NCBI GenBank assembly: GCA_903916595.1
Contig: CAIWXI010000105.1
Span: 1-33,676, forward strand
Source of the DNA: an uncultured Bacteroidales bacterium
GTDB taxonomy: Bacteria; Bacteroidota; Bacteroidia; Bacteroidales; FEN-979
Reading direction: 5' to 3'
DNA length: 33,676 bases
This document shows positions 1 to 9,135 of this stretch, in pieces (the stretch's first letter is position 1; each line of letters opens with the position of its first letter). The notes under the pieces were generated by a model. It did not search any database. It was not told where the DNA came from and was given only the letters and a program-made list of their open reading frames with translations. Made by a program: the position numbers and the translations under genes.

Positions 1-136
1 ATCCCCAATGTTCCTCGTGAACGATCTCGGCCTTTTTACTGACGAGGAACTTCTGATACTTTTCTACCGCTTCCTTCATCTGTTCTTCAGATAAAACGGG
101 AGTCATAATGAAAACGGTTTCGTACTGGTTTAACAT
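1..136 (-). CDS. rpsF: 30S ribosomal protein S6, 5' part (runs off the window)
   Basis: Reading leftward from the ATG at 136-134, the first 45 codons begin [19 protein letters not shown] and continue with [11 protein letters not shown]. This matches the conserved N-terminus of bacterial S6, which starts with a short beta strand (YETVFI) and a helix. S6 binds 16S rRNA together with S18 in the platform of the small subunit. AGGAA sits directly before the ATG. The 3' end, and probably rpsR and rplI as in most Bacteroidota, lie outside the window. A good promoter lies about 50 bp upstream, so transcription is independent of ispF. Confidence 0.9.
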   Translation of the reverse strand, partial: MLNQYETVFIMTPVLSEEQMKEAVEKYQKFLVSKKAEIVHEEHWG

Positions 137-182
137 TTCCTGTTTGTTTTAAATAAATAAATTGGTTTTATAAAATGGGCTG

Positions 183-214
183 CAAAATTACAAAGAAGAT
201 TGGAGACTACCAAA
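183..214 (-). promoter_or_regulatory. rpsF promoter (Bacteroidota type)
   Basis: Read leftward, a -33 TTTG (214-211) is followed after 20 bp by TAATTTTG (190-183), matching the Bacteroidota -7 consensus TAnnTTTG. The predicted transcription start is near 176, giving a leader of about 40 nt. The same 20-bp spacing is seen at the folC promoter. Confidence 0.7.
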
Positions 215-220
215 TATCCG

Positions 221-262
221 TTATCAGATAGCAGATATCAGATATCAGATAGCAGATAGCAG
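221..262. repeat. Heptamer array, six ATAKCAG-like units
   Basis: Six consecutive 7-bp units are TTATCAG, ATAGCAG, ATATCAG, ATATCAG, ATAGCAG and ATAGCAG. The array overlaps the last codons of ispF (leftward): the final residues and the TGA stop at 247-245 are written in repeat sequence. It belongs to the same family as the arrays at 760-792, 15311-15338, 15567-15580 and 22957-22991. Confidence 0.9.
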
Positions 263-718
263 TGCAACGGCATAAGCCGAAAGTCCTTCTTCCCTTCCAA
301 TAAAACCGAGTTTTTCACTGGTCTTTGCCTTTATATTAATCTGGCCGGCAGATATTGCAAGTGTGTCTGAGAGTGAAGTGATCATCAAAGGAATGTACTC
401 AGCAATTTTTGGCTGCTGAAGCACGATAGTGCAATCAATATTTCCGATTGCAAAACCTTTTTCAGTGATCAGCCTCAGAGTTTTATTAAGCAGAATACTG
501 CTGTCAATATCTTTAAACTCCGGGGAAGTGTCGGGGAACTGCTGCCCTATATCGGGAAGGCCGGCAGCACCAAGCATGGAATCAATAATTGCATGGATCA
601 GAACATCGGCATCGGAATGACCTGCGGCACCCATCGAATGTTCTATTTGAACACCACCCAGAATGAAAAGCCTGCCGGGTTCTAGTTTGTGAGTATCAAA
701 GCCGAAACCAACCCTCAT
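245..718 (-). CDS. ispF: 2-C-methyl-D-erythritol 2,4-cyclodiphosphate synthase
   Basis: This enzyme of the non-mevalonate (MEP) isoprenoid pathway converts CDP-ME 2-phosphate to ME-cyclodiphosphate with release of CMP, in the cytoplasm, as a homotrimer. The 157-residue length is normal. Metal ligands are visible as D8 and H10 (GFDTH) and the histidine of AIIDS-preceding HSDADVLIHA near residue 42; the C-terminal signature REEGLSAYAVALL is present. The ATG at 718-716 is preceded by a four-unit ATCGTAC/ATCGTAA heptamer array instead of a recognisable ribosome binding site. At the 3' end the last four codons and the stop lie inside another heptamer array. It follows porV at short distance and may be cotranscribed with it. 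Confidence 0.96.
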   Translation of the reverse strand: MRVGFGFDTHKLEPGRLFILGGVQIEHSMGAAGHSDADVLIHAIIDSMLGAAGLPDIGQQFPDTSPEFKDIDSSILLNKTLRLITEKGFAIGNIDCTIVLQQPKIAEYIPLMITSLSDTLAISAGQINIKAKTSEKLGFIGREEGLSAYAVALLSAI

Positions 719-719
719 T

Positions 720-792
720 ACGATGTACGATTTACGATGTACGATTTAAGTAGCGAAATATCTGCTATCTGCCATCTGATATCCGTTATCAG
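720..792. repeat. Two heptamer arrays filling the ispF-porV gap
   Basis: Positions 720-747 are four units, ACGATGT and ACGATTT alternating. On the ispF strand they read as ATCGTAC/ATCGTAA-type repeat ending next to the ispF ATG. Positions 760-792 are ATCTGCT, ATCTGCC, ATCTGAT, ATCCGTT and a partial ATCAG, which abuts the porV stop codon (795-793). Two unrelated repeat families therefore fill almost the whole 74-bp gap, each touching one gene. Confidence 0.88.
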
Positions 793-1998
793 TTACTGCG
801 CCGTTTGCTTACCCTTCTTGTCTGTATCAAAATTAAACAGCAGGGTAAACTGCAGGGTATTCTGTAATGGATTATTCTGTTTAACGGGGATGAGATACGA
901 GAAATCAAGTCCGAAGACATTGTATCTCAAACCAGCTCCAATTGTAAAGAACTGTCTGTTGCCTTTGTATTTTGATTCATAAAAATACCCGGTTCTGATA
1001 GCAAACAACTTATTGTACCAGTATTCAACTGCAGCCGATACGGTGATTTCCTGTAGTTCTTCCTTGAAACCGTAGGGGGCATCATAAAACGACTGAAAAA
1101 TCCCGGCCACGGCGGAAACATTGTTACTCCTTCCGCCGATAATAACGTACGATTTGGTCGCACTGTCATATTGGGTTACAGGAGGGGTTGGAACAAGGAG
1201 TTTACTCAGGTCAAGGGCAAATGAGATGCTGTTGTAATCATCGATATTCAAGGTAAAAGCCGGACCGAGCCTGAGGTTCGTAGGAATAAAATTGCTCTGT
1301 ATTAAAGAACTGCTGTATGATATCTTGGCCCCGATGTTCGAAATGTCAAATCCGAAAGAAATACTTCCGCCGCTGGTACCTTTGATCTCCAGGGGGTGGT
1401 GATAGTAAAGTGCAATGTCGGCAGCAACTGAATACCCCGGTTTCACGCTGGCGTCGTAAGCGCTGTATCCCGGAATGAGGTTGGAATAAATAAACCTGCC
1501 GGCAACAGCGCCGGAAATTTCCCTCGAAAATTTTCTGGCATAGGTAGCATCAACAGCCAGCTCATTGGGTTTATACCTGCCCTGGTCCTTTCCGTTTTCA
1601 TCGGTATATTGTATTTCACCCATCGAAAAAAACCGCAGCGACATGGCTATGGCCTGCTTGTCGCCAATCTTATAATATCCATAAAGCGATGCTAAACCGA
1701 TATCGTTCACCAAACCCCTGAGCCAGGGAACATAGCCAATACCAATACCAAGCGCTTTATCGCAGAAAGCATATTTTGCAGGATTCCAGAACATGGAATA
1801 AATATCAGGTGAGGTAGCAGCTCCTACATCTCCCATACCTCCTGACCTTGCATCAGGCGCTATCATTAAAAATGGCACCGAAGTTGAAATAACACGGTTA
1901 TTATTTGCTGCATCTTCCGGTGGCAGCTGAGCAAATAAATTTGAAACTACAAAAGTAAAAACCAGCAATAAAACCAGTTTGCTATGAATCTGTCGCAT
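793..1998 (-). CDS. porV: T9SS outer-membrane shuttle protein PorV (LptO-like)
   Basis: PorV is an outer-membrane beta-barrel of the FadL-like fold that carries T9SS substrates from the SprA/Sov translocon to the attachment complex, where PorU removes their C-terminal signal. The 401-residue protein starts with a signal peptide (basic MRQIHSK, hydrophobic core, cleavage after LFAQ near residue 24). It then has the family motif VPFLMIAPDARSGGMGDVG around residues 42-60, with alternating barrel strands to the end. It lies directly downstream of two porU genes on the same strand, the porU-porV pairing known from Flavobacterium. A one-mismatch -7 (TTATTTTG, 2046-2039, leftward) could give it some independent transcription. 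Confidence 0.93.
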   Translation of the reverse strand: MRQIHSKLVLLLVFTFVVSNLFAQLPPEDAANNNRVISTSVPFLMIAPDARSGGMGDVGAATSPDIYSMFWNPAKYAFCDKALGIGIGYVPWLRGLVNDIGLASLYGYYKIGDKQAIAMSLRFFSMGEIQYTDENGKDQGRYKPNELAVDATYARKFSREISGAVAGRFIYSNLIPGYSAYDASVKPGYSVAADIALYYHHPLEIKGTSGGSISFGFDISNIGAKISYSSSLIQSNFIPTNLRLGPAFTLNIDDYNSISFALDLSKLLVPTPPVTQYDSATKSYVIIGGRSNNVSAVAGIFQSFYDAPYGFKEELQEITVSAAVEYWYNKLFAIRTGYFYESKYKGNRQFFTIGAGLRYNVFGLDFSYLIPVKQNNPLQNTLQFTLLFNFDTDKKGKQTAQ

Positions 1999-2104
1999 TC
2001 TTGAATAATTAATTATATGTATCTGATGAATTGGCTTGCAAAATAAACGAATTTAAGCGTTCCATATTGCTTTTGTTCAGAAATTAGCAATAACACATTG
2101 TTTA

Positions 2105-5100
2105 TCAATGAATTATAGCAATCTTTCCTGAAAAATTCAGTAATGCCCCGTTCTTTCCGCTGAATTTAACGGTATAAGGATAAATCCCGCTGAACAGTTT
2201 ATTCCCGCCATTGTCGGCCAGGTCCCACATAATAGTCAAAGGTGAGCTGCCCGATTCGGGATATGACCCGGTAATAGTCTTAAGCCTGATCCCTGTTAAA
2301 TTATATATATCGATACTAACATCGAAGCCTCCCGGGCTGATGACCGGGGTAAAAACAAAACGGGTTTCCAAGCGGGCAGGATTCGGGTAACAGGATACAT
2401 TTTGAACAGCGATTGATGACTCACTCGCTACTCTGAAATAAATCTCCTGCTCAGTTGAATTATCGTACAGATCGAATGCCCTGACCATGATTTTATGCTG
2501 TCCCGGCGCAAGACCGGTAAGCTGATAGCTCAGAGTCCCCCTGGTATAAAGCCCGATAAGGGGTTCATAAACGTCGTTCAGATTAAAGCAATGAGCCCAG
2601 TCATCATCCAGAACACCAAGAATATCATGCCCGATACCAAAGCCAGTCGAGTTTATACCCGAGGTGTCGTAGAGGTCGGCGATGAGCATGGGGCTGCTAC
2701 CCGTTTGGGAGCCGGAGATAAAACTGCGGGTATCCATAAAAAGCCTTACAGAAGGACCGTTAGCCTCGGGAATGATACCGGGGTCTGTACCTCCGAAGAT
2801 CACTTTGCTGCTATATCCCTTAGCATCAGACGTGCTGTCCGCTGCATAATAACTGATCTTTCCCTTGCCGAAGCTTAGTCCTACCCCCCTGGGAACCACA
2901 AACGAAAAGCTGAACTGCCCGTCTTTCACAGCTACTTTAACGCGGTCCATCAGATGGTCCTGAAGATTGAATTTCTGCGGATAACTTCCGTTATACTGCC
3001 CGGAGGTGTTACCAAGAGTACTGTAAGTAGTAGGTTTGTCGAATATTTTGGCCGTGAGTATACCGTTGAAATCGTTGATCGGATTGCCCTGAAAGGTTTG
3101 TATGGCGCCTTTTATGTTTACTGTGGACAGGCCATAGGCTGAATCAGACTGGTCCTGGGGCTGGCCGTTGATACTGGTAGTGACGATCTCATTTTCGGGA
3201 AAAGCAATCTGCTGGGCAGGGTCGCCGAGCAGTACAAAATTCCGTAAAAGGGAAGCGCTGGCCTGATTCTTGTTTTTGGATATCATGATAAGTTCACCCA
3301 TCCTGATATACCGCCCATCGCTTCGATCCATCATATGACGAAAGAAACTGGTGTCGAGCGACTGGTTGGTACCTGCAAAGGTGGTACGGCTTGTCGAGAA
3401 CATCGCGATTCCCCCTCCCCCGGGCCTCACAAAAATCTCCTCCCCTGCCGAAAACCGTTCGGGATTGTCAAACCTGCTGAATTCACAGGTGGCGGTAACA
3501 AAAACAGGCAATTTCTCTGAATTCGTCCAGGCATGTATATCAGCCATTGACAGCACCGCCCGGCTGCTCCAGCCAGTCTCGCCGCCATGTCCGATATAAT
3601 TGATGATCAATGTTCCTTTTGCAACGGCATCGTTCAAAGCCTTAGTGGCTTCTGGAAAACGATTGCCGGCAGGGATCTTCACCATGGGGTAGGCATCAAA
3701 ATATATTTTGTTGACATTGATAACCGGGTATTTCGCGGCAATAATTCTGTCGATATCTTCGCTATTGGACACGAAATAATTTCTGTCTCCTTCATCACAA
3801 AGCAGAGCCACATTATTACGCCAATCGGAACATATCGTATCGGAAAAATCACTGTAATGAATGATCTTATCAACAACCGTAGCGGCCTGAACGGCAGTAC
3901 TGACAGGGAACCTTCCGATGCCGATCTCCAGACTGCCGCTTCCGTCGTTGCCTTCATTATTACCCATGATGCCAAAAAAATCATCGGTAACGTACGAAGC
4001 AGTGGTCGACAGGGACTCCTGTGATTCAAGCACCGGCACAATATTCTGGTTACCCGGAACCCTGTCTTTAGGATCATAGGAACCGTCGCCAAATAAGAGC
4101 AGGTATTTTGGACGGTCTGATGCAGAAGCCCTGTCGTAAAGCATCTTTACAAGGTCGCGGATCCCGCCCGGATCTGGCTGTCCACATGAAAACTCATTAT
4201 AAATCTCAGGTACCGTAACGATCAGGGATTCAATCTGGCTGCGGGTTCTGTGGAAATCGGCAAGTCTCCGGGCCTCTGCAACAAAGACGGGTGGAACCAC
4301 AATGATCATTTCCTTCGGCTGCAAGGCATGCAGGTTCTGGTTCGCCACAGCACCCACGAAGCTTACAGTGTCGGACCGGGTACTGTCAAAAGCGAAGAAG
4401 GTATGCAGGGAATCGGTTCTGATCCTGAACTTTAACAGACTGTCGGCAAGGGTAGTCTGTAGCTCATATATATCAGACATATCAGAAATATCCCAGATGG
4501 TAATCCCGTCCCTGGCTTTGTTCATCCTGAACTCCGTTATCCTGCCGGCCCCCTTTGAGTAGAGGTCCCTGAACGTGAATTCATTGCCTGTCCAATACAA
4601 CTTTCTCGTCAGCTGCATCTCAATATAATCGAGCCACGCAACGGAAGGATCTGTGGGAGCATCGTATTCAAGCGATATCCTGAATTTTGAATTGGGATAG
4701 GTAATGAATTTACTTCTGTCAACCCCGTCGGCATAAGGACCTGGCTGATCCAGAGCTACAGCAACAAAACTCACACTGTCGAATTTCACCCCATCCCGGA
4801 ACACGGTAAATTTACTGACCACGTTGGAACGGGCTATCAGACTCAGCTTCATCCTTACAAGTGAAAGGCTGTCGATATAGGGGAATGAGAAATCAAAATC
4901 ATAGCGGTTGCTGCTCTTTGTGAATTTTTCGCCGAACCAGCGTTTTCCGGATTTGATCACACTCTCCAGATCAAGCTCATGAACAATCATATCGTCCCAG
5001 CGCTGGGAAGTACGGCTGGCCGCGGTATCAGGCAGGGGCTTATAAGTAACCCTCCTGCCTGCCCCGAGATCGAAAGTCATAAAATAATAGCAATAATCTG

Positions 5101-5512
5101 AGTACACGTTCCTTGAGTGCGTGTAGACGTTGGTTGTGGTGCTTAGCTTCCAGCTGTCGGGGCCTTCTCCATAAAACTGAATGTAATCGGGTGAATCAAA
5201 TTTACCGTCACCCCCGTCATGCACCTGAATGGATATCTCCCTCAGGTCATCTTTCCTGGGGGTGGCATTGGATTCGGGGACCATCCCGCTTCCGTTTCCG
5301 AAAATCCTGATGTTTGCTGTATTGATAACGCCCGGGCTGATCCCCATCTTAAGCAGATCATGATACGAAATCCGGTATAATCCGTTGTGCTTTACCGAAA
5401 ATTTGTACCAGCTTCCTGTTGAGAGAACAGAGTTCATTGAAGCCTGGTTCCCTGCAAATAAAACCCATGGGAAAAGGATAAAAAGCACAAGAAAACGGAA
5501 GTAAATTTTCAT
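2105..5512 (-). CDS. porU: T9SS sortase PorU (gingipain-like C25 peptidase), copy next to porV
   Basis: PorU is the cell-surface C25-family peptidase that cleaves the C-terminal sorting domain from T9SS cargo and links the cargo to lipopolysaccharide. The 1135-residue product has a signal peptide (hydrophobic residues 4-20) and an N-terminal all-beta part. The C25 domain carries the catalytic histidine in NYIGHGGETGW (about residue 641) and the catalytic cysteine in FVTATCEFSRFDNPE (about residue 675). A C-terminal sorting-domain-like Ig fold begins at CYPNPARLETRFVF and ends FSGKIAIIH. PorU itself is known to keep such a domain. The gene starts 15 bp after the stop of a second porU-like gene and lies upstream of porV, so the three probably form one transcript. 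Confidence 0.88.
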   Translation of the reverse strand: MKIYFRFLVLFILFPWVLFAGNQASMNSVLSTGSWYKFSVKHNGLYRISYHDLLKMGISPGVINTANIRIFGNGSGMVPESNATPRKDDLREISIQVHDGGDGKFDSPDYIQFYGEGPDSWKLSTTTNVYTHSRNVYSDYCYYFMTFDLGAGRRVTYKPLPDTAASRTSQRWDDMIVHELDLESVIKSGKRWFGEKFTKSSNRYDFDFSFPYIDSLSLVRMKLSLIARSNVVSKFTVFRDGVKFDSVSFVAVALDQPGPYADGVDRSKFITYPNSKFRISLEYDAPTDPSVAWLDYIEMQLTRKLYWTGNEFTFRDLYSKGAGRITEFRMNKARDGITIWDISDMSDIYELQTTLADSLLKFRIRTDSLHTFFAFDSTRSDTVSFVGAVANQNLHALQPKEMIIVVPPVFVAEARRLADFHRTRSQIESLIVTVPEIYNEFSCGQPDPGGIRDLVKMLYDRASASDRPKYLLLFGDGSYDPKDRVPGNQNIVPVLESQESLSTTASYVTDDFFGIMGNNEGNDGSGSLEIGIGRFPVSTAVQAATVVDKIIHYSDFSDTICSDWRNNVALLCDEGDRNYFVSNSEDIDRIIAAKYPVINVNKIYFDAYPMVKIPAGNRFPEATKALNDAVAKGTLIINYIGHGGETGWSSRAVLSMADIHAWTNSEKLPVFVTATCEFSRFDNPERFSAGEEIFVRPGGGGIAMFSTSRTTFAGTNQSLDTSFFRHMMDRSDGRYIRMGELIMISKNKNQASASLLRNFVLLGDPAQQIAFPENEIVTTSINGQPQDQSDSAYGLSTVNIKGAIQTFQGNPINDFNGILTAKIFDKPTTYSTLGNTSGQYNGSYPQKFNLQDHLMDRVKVAVKDGQFSFSFVVPRGVGLSFGKGKISYYAADSTSDAKGYSSKVIFGGTDPGIIPEANGPSVRLFMDTRSFISGSQTGSSPMLIADLYDTSGINSTGFGIGHDILGVLDDDWAHCFNLNDVYEPLIGLYTRGTLSYQLTGLAPGQHKIMVRAFDLYDNSTEQEIYFRVASESSIAVQNVSCYPNPARLETRFVFTPVISPGGFDVSIDIYNLTGIRLKTITGSYPESGSSPLTIMWDLADNGGNKLFSGIYPYTVKFSGKNGALLNFSGKIAIIH

Positions 5513-5527
5513 GTATATCTCTATGGT

Positions 5528-8500
5528 CTATCGGATAAAAACAAGCTTTGACGATTTTGCAGCAGTGGAACCATCAGGCAGAACTACTGTAATACGGTAA
5601 ACGTAGATCCCTGCACCCAGCAGATTCCCGGCATCGGAACGCCCGTCCCATTTAAAAGGCTCAACCCTGTATCCGCCCGAATACATGGTAGTCCTGAATG
5701 TCTTCTCCAGAGTTCCAACTACAGAATATACCCTGATCTCTATCTCCAGGTTGTTATCGGCCTGGTTGGTCTGGAAAGAGAAGGTAGTATGGTCACGGAA
5801 TGGATTGGGGTAGTTCATAACTTCATTCAGTGCGAAGGAAGCCGTGGAGGCAACCACAAAATCAATTCCTGCCTCAGTTGAATTATTATATACATCCCAT
5901 ACTTTCACATCTATATGATGAGAGCCGTCGGCAATTTTGAACACGGGATACTGGATCACACCCGTGGTGTAAGTATCCAGGTCTGCCATGTAATAATCGT
6001 TCAGTATCATCGGGTTCTTTGTATCATTATCAAGAATAGCCGTGATGTCGTGGCCTATGCCATTACCCACTGTACTGATACCCGATTCATCATACACATC
6101 GGCCAGCAAAACAGGGTTCTGATTGCAGACTCCCCCGTTTGTAAAGTTCCGGTCGTTCATATACAACACCAGCGAAGGGCCGTTGGTATCGGCTAAAGCG
6201 TTGTTGTTGTACCCCCCAACGAATATACCTTCATCGTGGCCGTTCGCATCGGTAGTTGCACTGCTGGCGTAATAGCTTATTTTGCCAATGCCGTATTTAT
6301 AATCAATATCCTTGGGAACAATAAATGTAAATGAGAAACGGCCGTTTGTGATGTTTGATTTGCCGCTGTAAATAATGTTTTTACGTATCGAAAACGAATA
6401 GGGCGGTGCTTCGTGGTCGTTGGCCTTACAGGTGACTGAAGAAATTTTATCATAAATTGAAGGCAGGAGAGTTCCGTTGAAATCGGTGGCCAGCATACTG
6501 CCTTCCCTTACTTCACCTTCGATGGTAACCTGGGTAAGGGCTTTCAGTGTATCATTTTCTGAGGCAGGCACACCGGTCCTGACCGAAGTGGTAACCACAT
6601 CGAGGTTAGGGTAGGCGATCATCAGGGCGGGGTCGCCAAGCAAAACGAATTTTCTTGTATTGGTTCCGTTATCTTTCTTTGAAAGCCTGATCAGGTCGCC
6701 CATGCGGTGATATTCACCATTGATTTTCTCGAACAGATGATTGTAAAAATTTGTCAGCAGCGACTGGTTCCCGCCGGCAAAAGTGGCCCGGGTGGTGGTA
6801 AACAGCGCGATGCCGCCTCCCCTGGGGTTCAGAAAAACATATTCTCCGGCTGAGATCCTGGCAGGATCATCCATGCGGCTGAATTCGCAGGTAGCCGTGA
6901 GAAATACCGGCAGCTTGTTATAATTCGTCCAGCTCTGGATATCCGGCACTTCAAGCACACGCTCATGTGACCAGCCAAGCTCGCCTCCATGCCCTATGTA
7001 ATTGATCAGCAAAGTTCCTTTAGCAATCCGTTTGTTGATCGCGTCATTCACTTCGGGATACCTTGCTCCTCCCGGCGTTGAAACCTGAGTATAAGCATCG
7101 AGGTATATTTTGTCGACATTATATGTCTTGTTGATTTTTGCCGCCAGATAGTCGGCATCTTCCATGAAACTGTTTCCGCCGTTATTGTCCTGGTCATCGG
7201 CAACAAACGTAACCATGTTCCTCCACGACGACTTTACCGAATCTGAATTATCGGAATAATGAATGACCTTGTCAACCCCGTTCATGGCATCCTGCGCGGT
7301 CCTCACAGGAAACCTGCCGATGCCGATATACAGTGAATCAGCCCGGTTACCGCCTCTCACCAATCCGAAGTAATCATCAGAAACATAAGAATCAATAGGA
7401 TAAAGCGATTCCCATGACTGGTAAGCGGGAATAAAATTAGTGTTGTCCTGTACACGGTCCTTGTAATCATAGGACGCATCGCCCATCAGCAGCAAATATT
7501 TAATCGGGTGACCGCCCGCGGAAGATCTGGAATAGAGCATGCGCATGAAATCCCTTATCGCTGTAATATCCTGAACACCCGAAGAAAATTCATTGTACAC
7601 CTTCTCGGGGGTAGTCACGAAGACATTCAGATCAGAATGGGTCCTGTGGAATTCGGCAAGCCTCTCTGCCTGACCGGTGAACGCAGGATAGGATATCATC
7701 ACGTAATCCACATCAGCCAGGCTATGAAGGTTCTGAGCCGACACCGGCCCGGCAAAAGCAGGAGTTAAAAATGCATTTCCGTCAAAAGCAATAAATTCTT
7801 TGAGTGTATCGGTAAGGAGCCTTACAGAAACAGTGTTTCCGTTCTTTTGCGTTTCCAGGTTTCTCACGTTGTATGGCACGGTAACATCCCATACCGATAA
7901 GGCCTGCCCCTGACCGTTAACCTGAAACTCGCTGATCTGGTTTTTTTTCCACGATGCTGCATTTCTGAAATTCATCTGGTTGCCTGTCATCGTTAGAAGG
8001 CGTTTCGCGTTCAACTCGAAATAATTCAGGTAACCAATTGAACCTGAAGCCATCTGATTGTATACCAGGTTAAGATTGATGGTCTGGCTTGTAGTAGAAT
8101 AAGACTTGTTAAAAAGCCCTGAATGCGCGTAATAATCCTCAAAGGAATTAGAAACAGGATCGATGGAACCCGACATCAGCAAGTTACCATCGGCATTCAC
8201 TTTGAATGATGAGGCCACCCCGAGTGACCTGGAAGCCACACTCAGTGAGATCGTTACCGGAAATTGAGAGTCAAGGTTGGGGAAGGTAAAAGAATAATTT
8301 CTGGAGGTGGTCACGTCGAAAATCTCTTTATCATACCATATCCTGCCTGAACTGATCAGGTTGATGCCATCGCGGTCATAGGCAATATAATCATTAAAAT
8401 TCGTGTATGTAGCGTTGGCAGGAGCATTGATGAATGCCTGGGTCTGAATACGTTTTCCCTCTCCCTGATCACAGCTCAGAAAATAACTTGCAACATCAGA

Positions 8501-8944
8501 ATAAATGTTTTTAATGTGATGGTATGTGTTGTCCATCCCATTGTACTTCCAGCGTTCGGGTCCGCTGCCATAAAACAGAATAAAATCCCCTTCATTGAAC
8601 ACCCCGTCATCCTCACCGTATACAAAAATGGGATTCTCAATGAGGTCATCAACGCGGGCGCTGTCGTTCGATTCGGGCAGCATGCCACCACCGTTGCCAT
8701 AGATCCTTATATTTTTCGGGTTGATAGACGAAACAGCAAGCCCGGCATTTTTCAGGTCGGTGTATGTAAGCCTGTAAATGCCATCGGCAGAGATGTAAAA
8801 CTTATACCAGCTGCCCGATGAAAGCACAGAGTTTGAAGTAAAAGCAGTTTGAGCCCTGGCTAAATTGAAGGGGCTGAAAACAATAATAACCAGGGTTAAA
8901 ATAACAAGCCTTGGCAATGAATTTCTAAATATCATCTGATACAT
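5528..8944 (-). CDS. Second PorU-like C25 sortase paralogue
   Basis: This 1138-residue protein is clearly homologous, over its full length, to the product of the next gene on the same strand. It has a signal peptide (hydrophobic residues 11-30, ending near ARAQ), an N-terminal beta region, and a C25 peptidase domain with catalytic histidine in NYIGHGGELGW (about residue 649) and cysteine in FLTATCEFSRMDDPA (about residue 685). The C-terminal Ig-like sorting domain begins at MNYPNPFRDHTTFSF. Both catalytic residues are intact, so it does not look like a decaying copy. Most T9SS organisms are described with one porU, so this copy may serve other cargo or attach cargo differently; that is inference. 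It is first in the leftward porU-porU-porV run and faces porP across a 190-bp gap. Confidence 0.82.
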   Translation of the reverse strand: MYQMIFRNSLPRLVILTLVIIVFSPFNLARAQTAFTSNSVLSSGSWYKFYISADGIYRLTYTDLKNAGLAVSSINPKNIRIYGNGGGMLPESNDSARVDDLIENPIFVYGEDDGVFNEGDFILFYGSGPERWKYNGMDNTYHHIKNIYSDVASYFLSCDQGEGKRIQTQAFINAPANATYTNFNDYIAYDRDGINLISSGRIWYDKEIFDVTTSRNYSFTFPNLDSQFPVTISLSVASRSLGVASSFKVNADGNLLMSGSIDPVSNSFEDYYAHSGLFNKSYSTTSQTINLNLVYNQMASGSIGYLNYFELNAKRLLTMTGNQMNFRNAASWKKNQISEFQVNGQGQALSVWDVTVPYNVRNLETQKNGNTVSVRLLTDTLKEFIAFDGNAFLTPAFAGPVSAQNLHSLADVDYVMISYPAFTGQAERLAEFHRTHSDLNVFVTTPEKVYNEFSSGVQDITAIRDFMRMLYSRSSAGGHPIKYLLLMGDASYDYKDRVQDNTNFIPAYQSWESLYPIDSYVSDDYFGLVRGGNRADSLYIGIGRFPVRTAQDAMNGVDKVIHYSDNSDSVKSSWRNMVTFVADDQDNNGGNSFMEDADYLAAKINKTYNVDKIYLDAYTQVSTPGGARYPEVNDAINKRIAKGTLLINYIGHGGELGWSHERVLEVPDIQSWTNYNKLPVFLTATCEFSRMDDPARISAGEYVFLNPRGGGIALFTTTRATFAGGNQSLLTNFYNHLFEKINGEYHRMGDLIRLSKKDNGTNTRKFVLLGDPALMIAYPNLDVVTTSVRTGVPASENDTLKALTQVTIEGEVREGSMLATDFNGTLLPSIYDKISSVTCKANDHEAPPYSFSIRKNIIYSGKSNITNGRFSFTFIVPKDIDYKYGIGKISYYASSATTDANGHDEGIFVGGYNNNALADTNGPSLVLYMNDRNFTNGGVCNQNPVLLADVYDESGISTVGNGIGHDITAILDNDTKNPMILNDYYMADLDTYTTGVIQYPVFKIADGSHHIDVKVWDVYNNSTEAGIDFVVASTASFALNEVMNYPNPFRDHTTFSFQTNQADNNLEIEIRVYSVVGTLEKTFRTTMYSGGYRVEPFKWDGRSDAGNLLGAGIYVYRITVVLPDGSTAAKSSKLVFIR

Positions 8945-9092
8945 TTTATTACCTGACTTATATATGACCGCAAATTACTCCTTTAAGTTTGCTGAGGTGT
9001 CAAATATTTTTTTGATACGAAATCACCATGATTAACGTTTCATTCTTTTATATATTGTAAAGAAGCGTGAGCCGGACCGGTGATTTTTTTCC

Positions 9093-9100
9093 TAATTTTG
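9093..9100 (+). promoter_or_regulatory. Candidate -7 element for the porP-like gene
   Basis: TAATTTTG matches TAnnTTTG and predicts a transcript start near 9107, about 30 nt before the GTG at 9136. No clear -33 TTTG is visible. The rest of the divergent gap (8945-9135) is AT-rich; I did not find a full-consensus promoter there for the leftward porU run. Confidence 0.45.
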
Positions 9101-9135
9101 TGGTCTTAAAAGCCTTTTCTCAGAAAACCGGGATT

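Noticed and set aside
137-182. S6:S18-binding autoregulatory leader of rpsF
   Set aside because: The leader is about 40 nt, AT-rich, and I could not find a convincing stem with the bulge needed for that motif.
9067-9135. N-terminal extension of the PorP-like protein
   Set aside because: It would place residues before a complete signal peptide and contains the TAATTTTG promoter motif.
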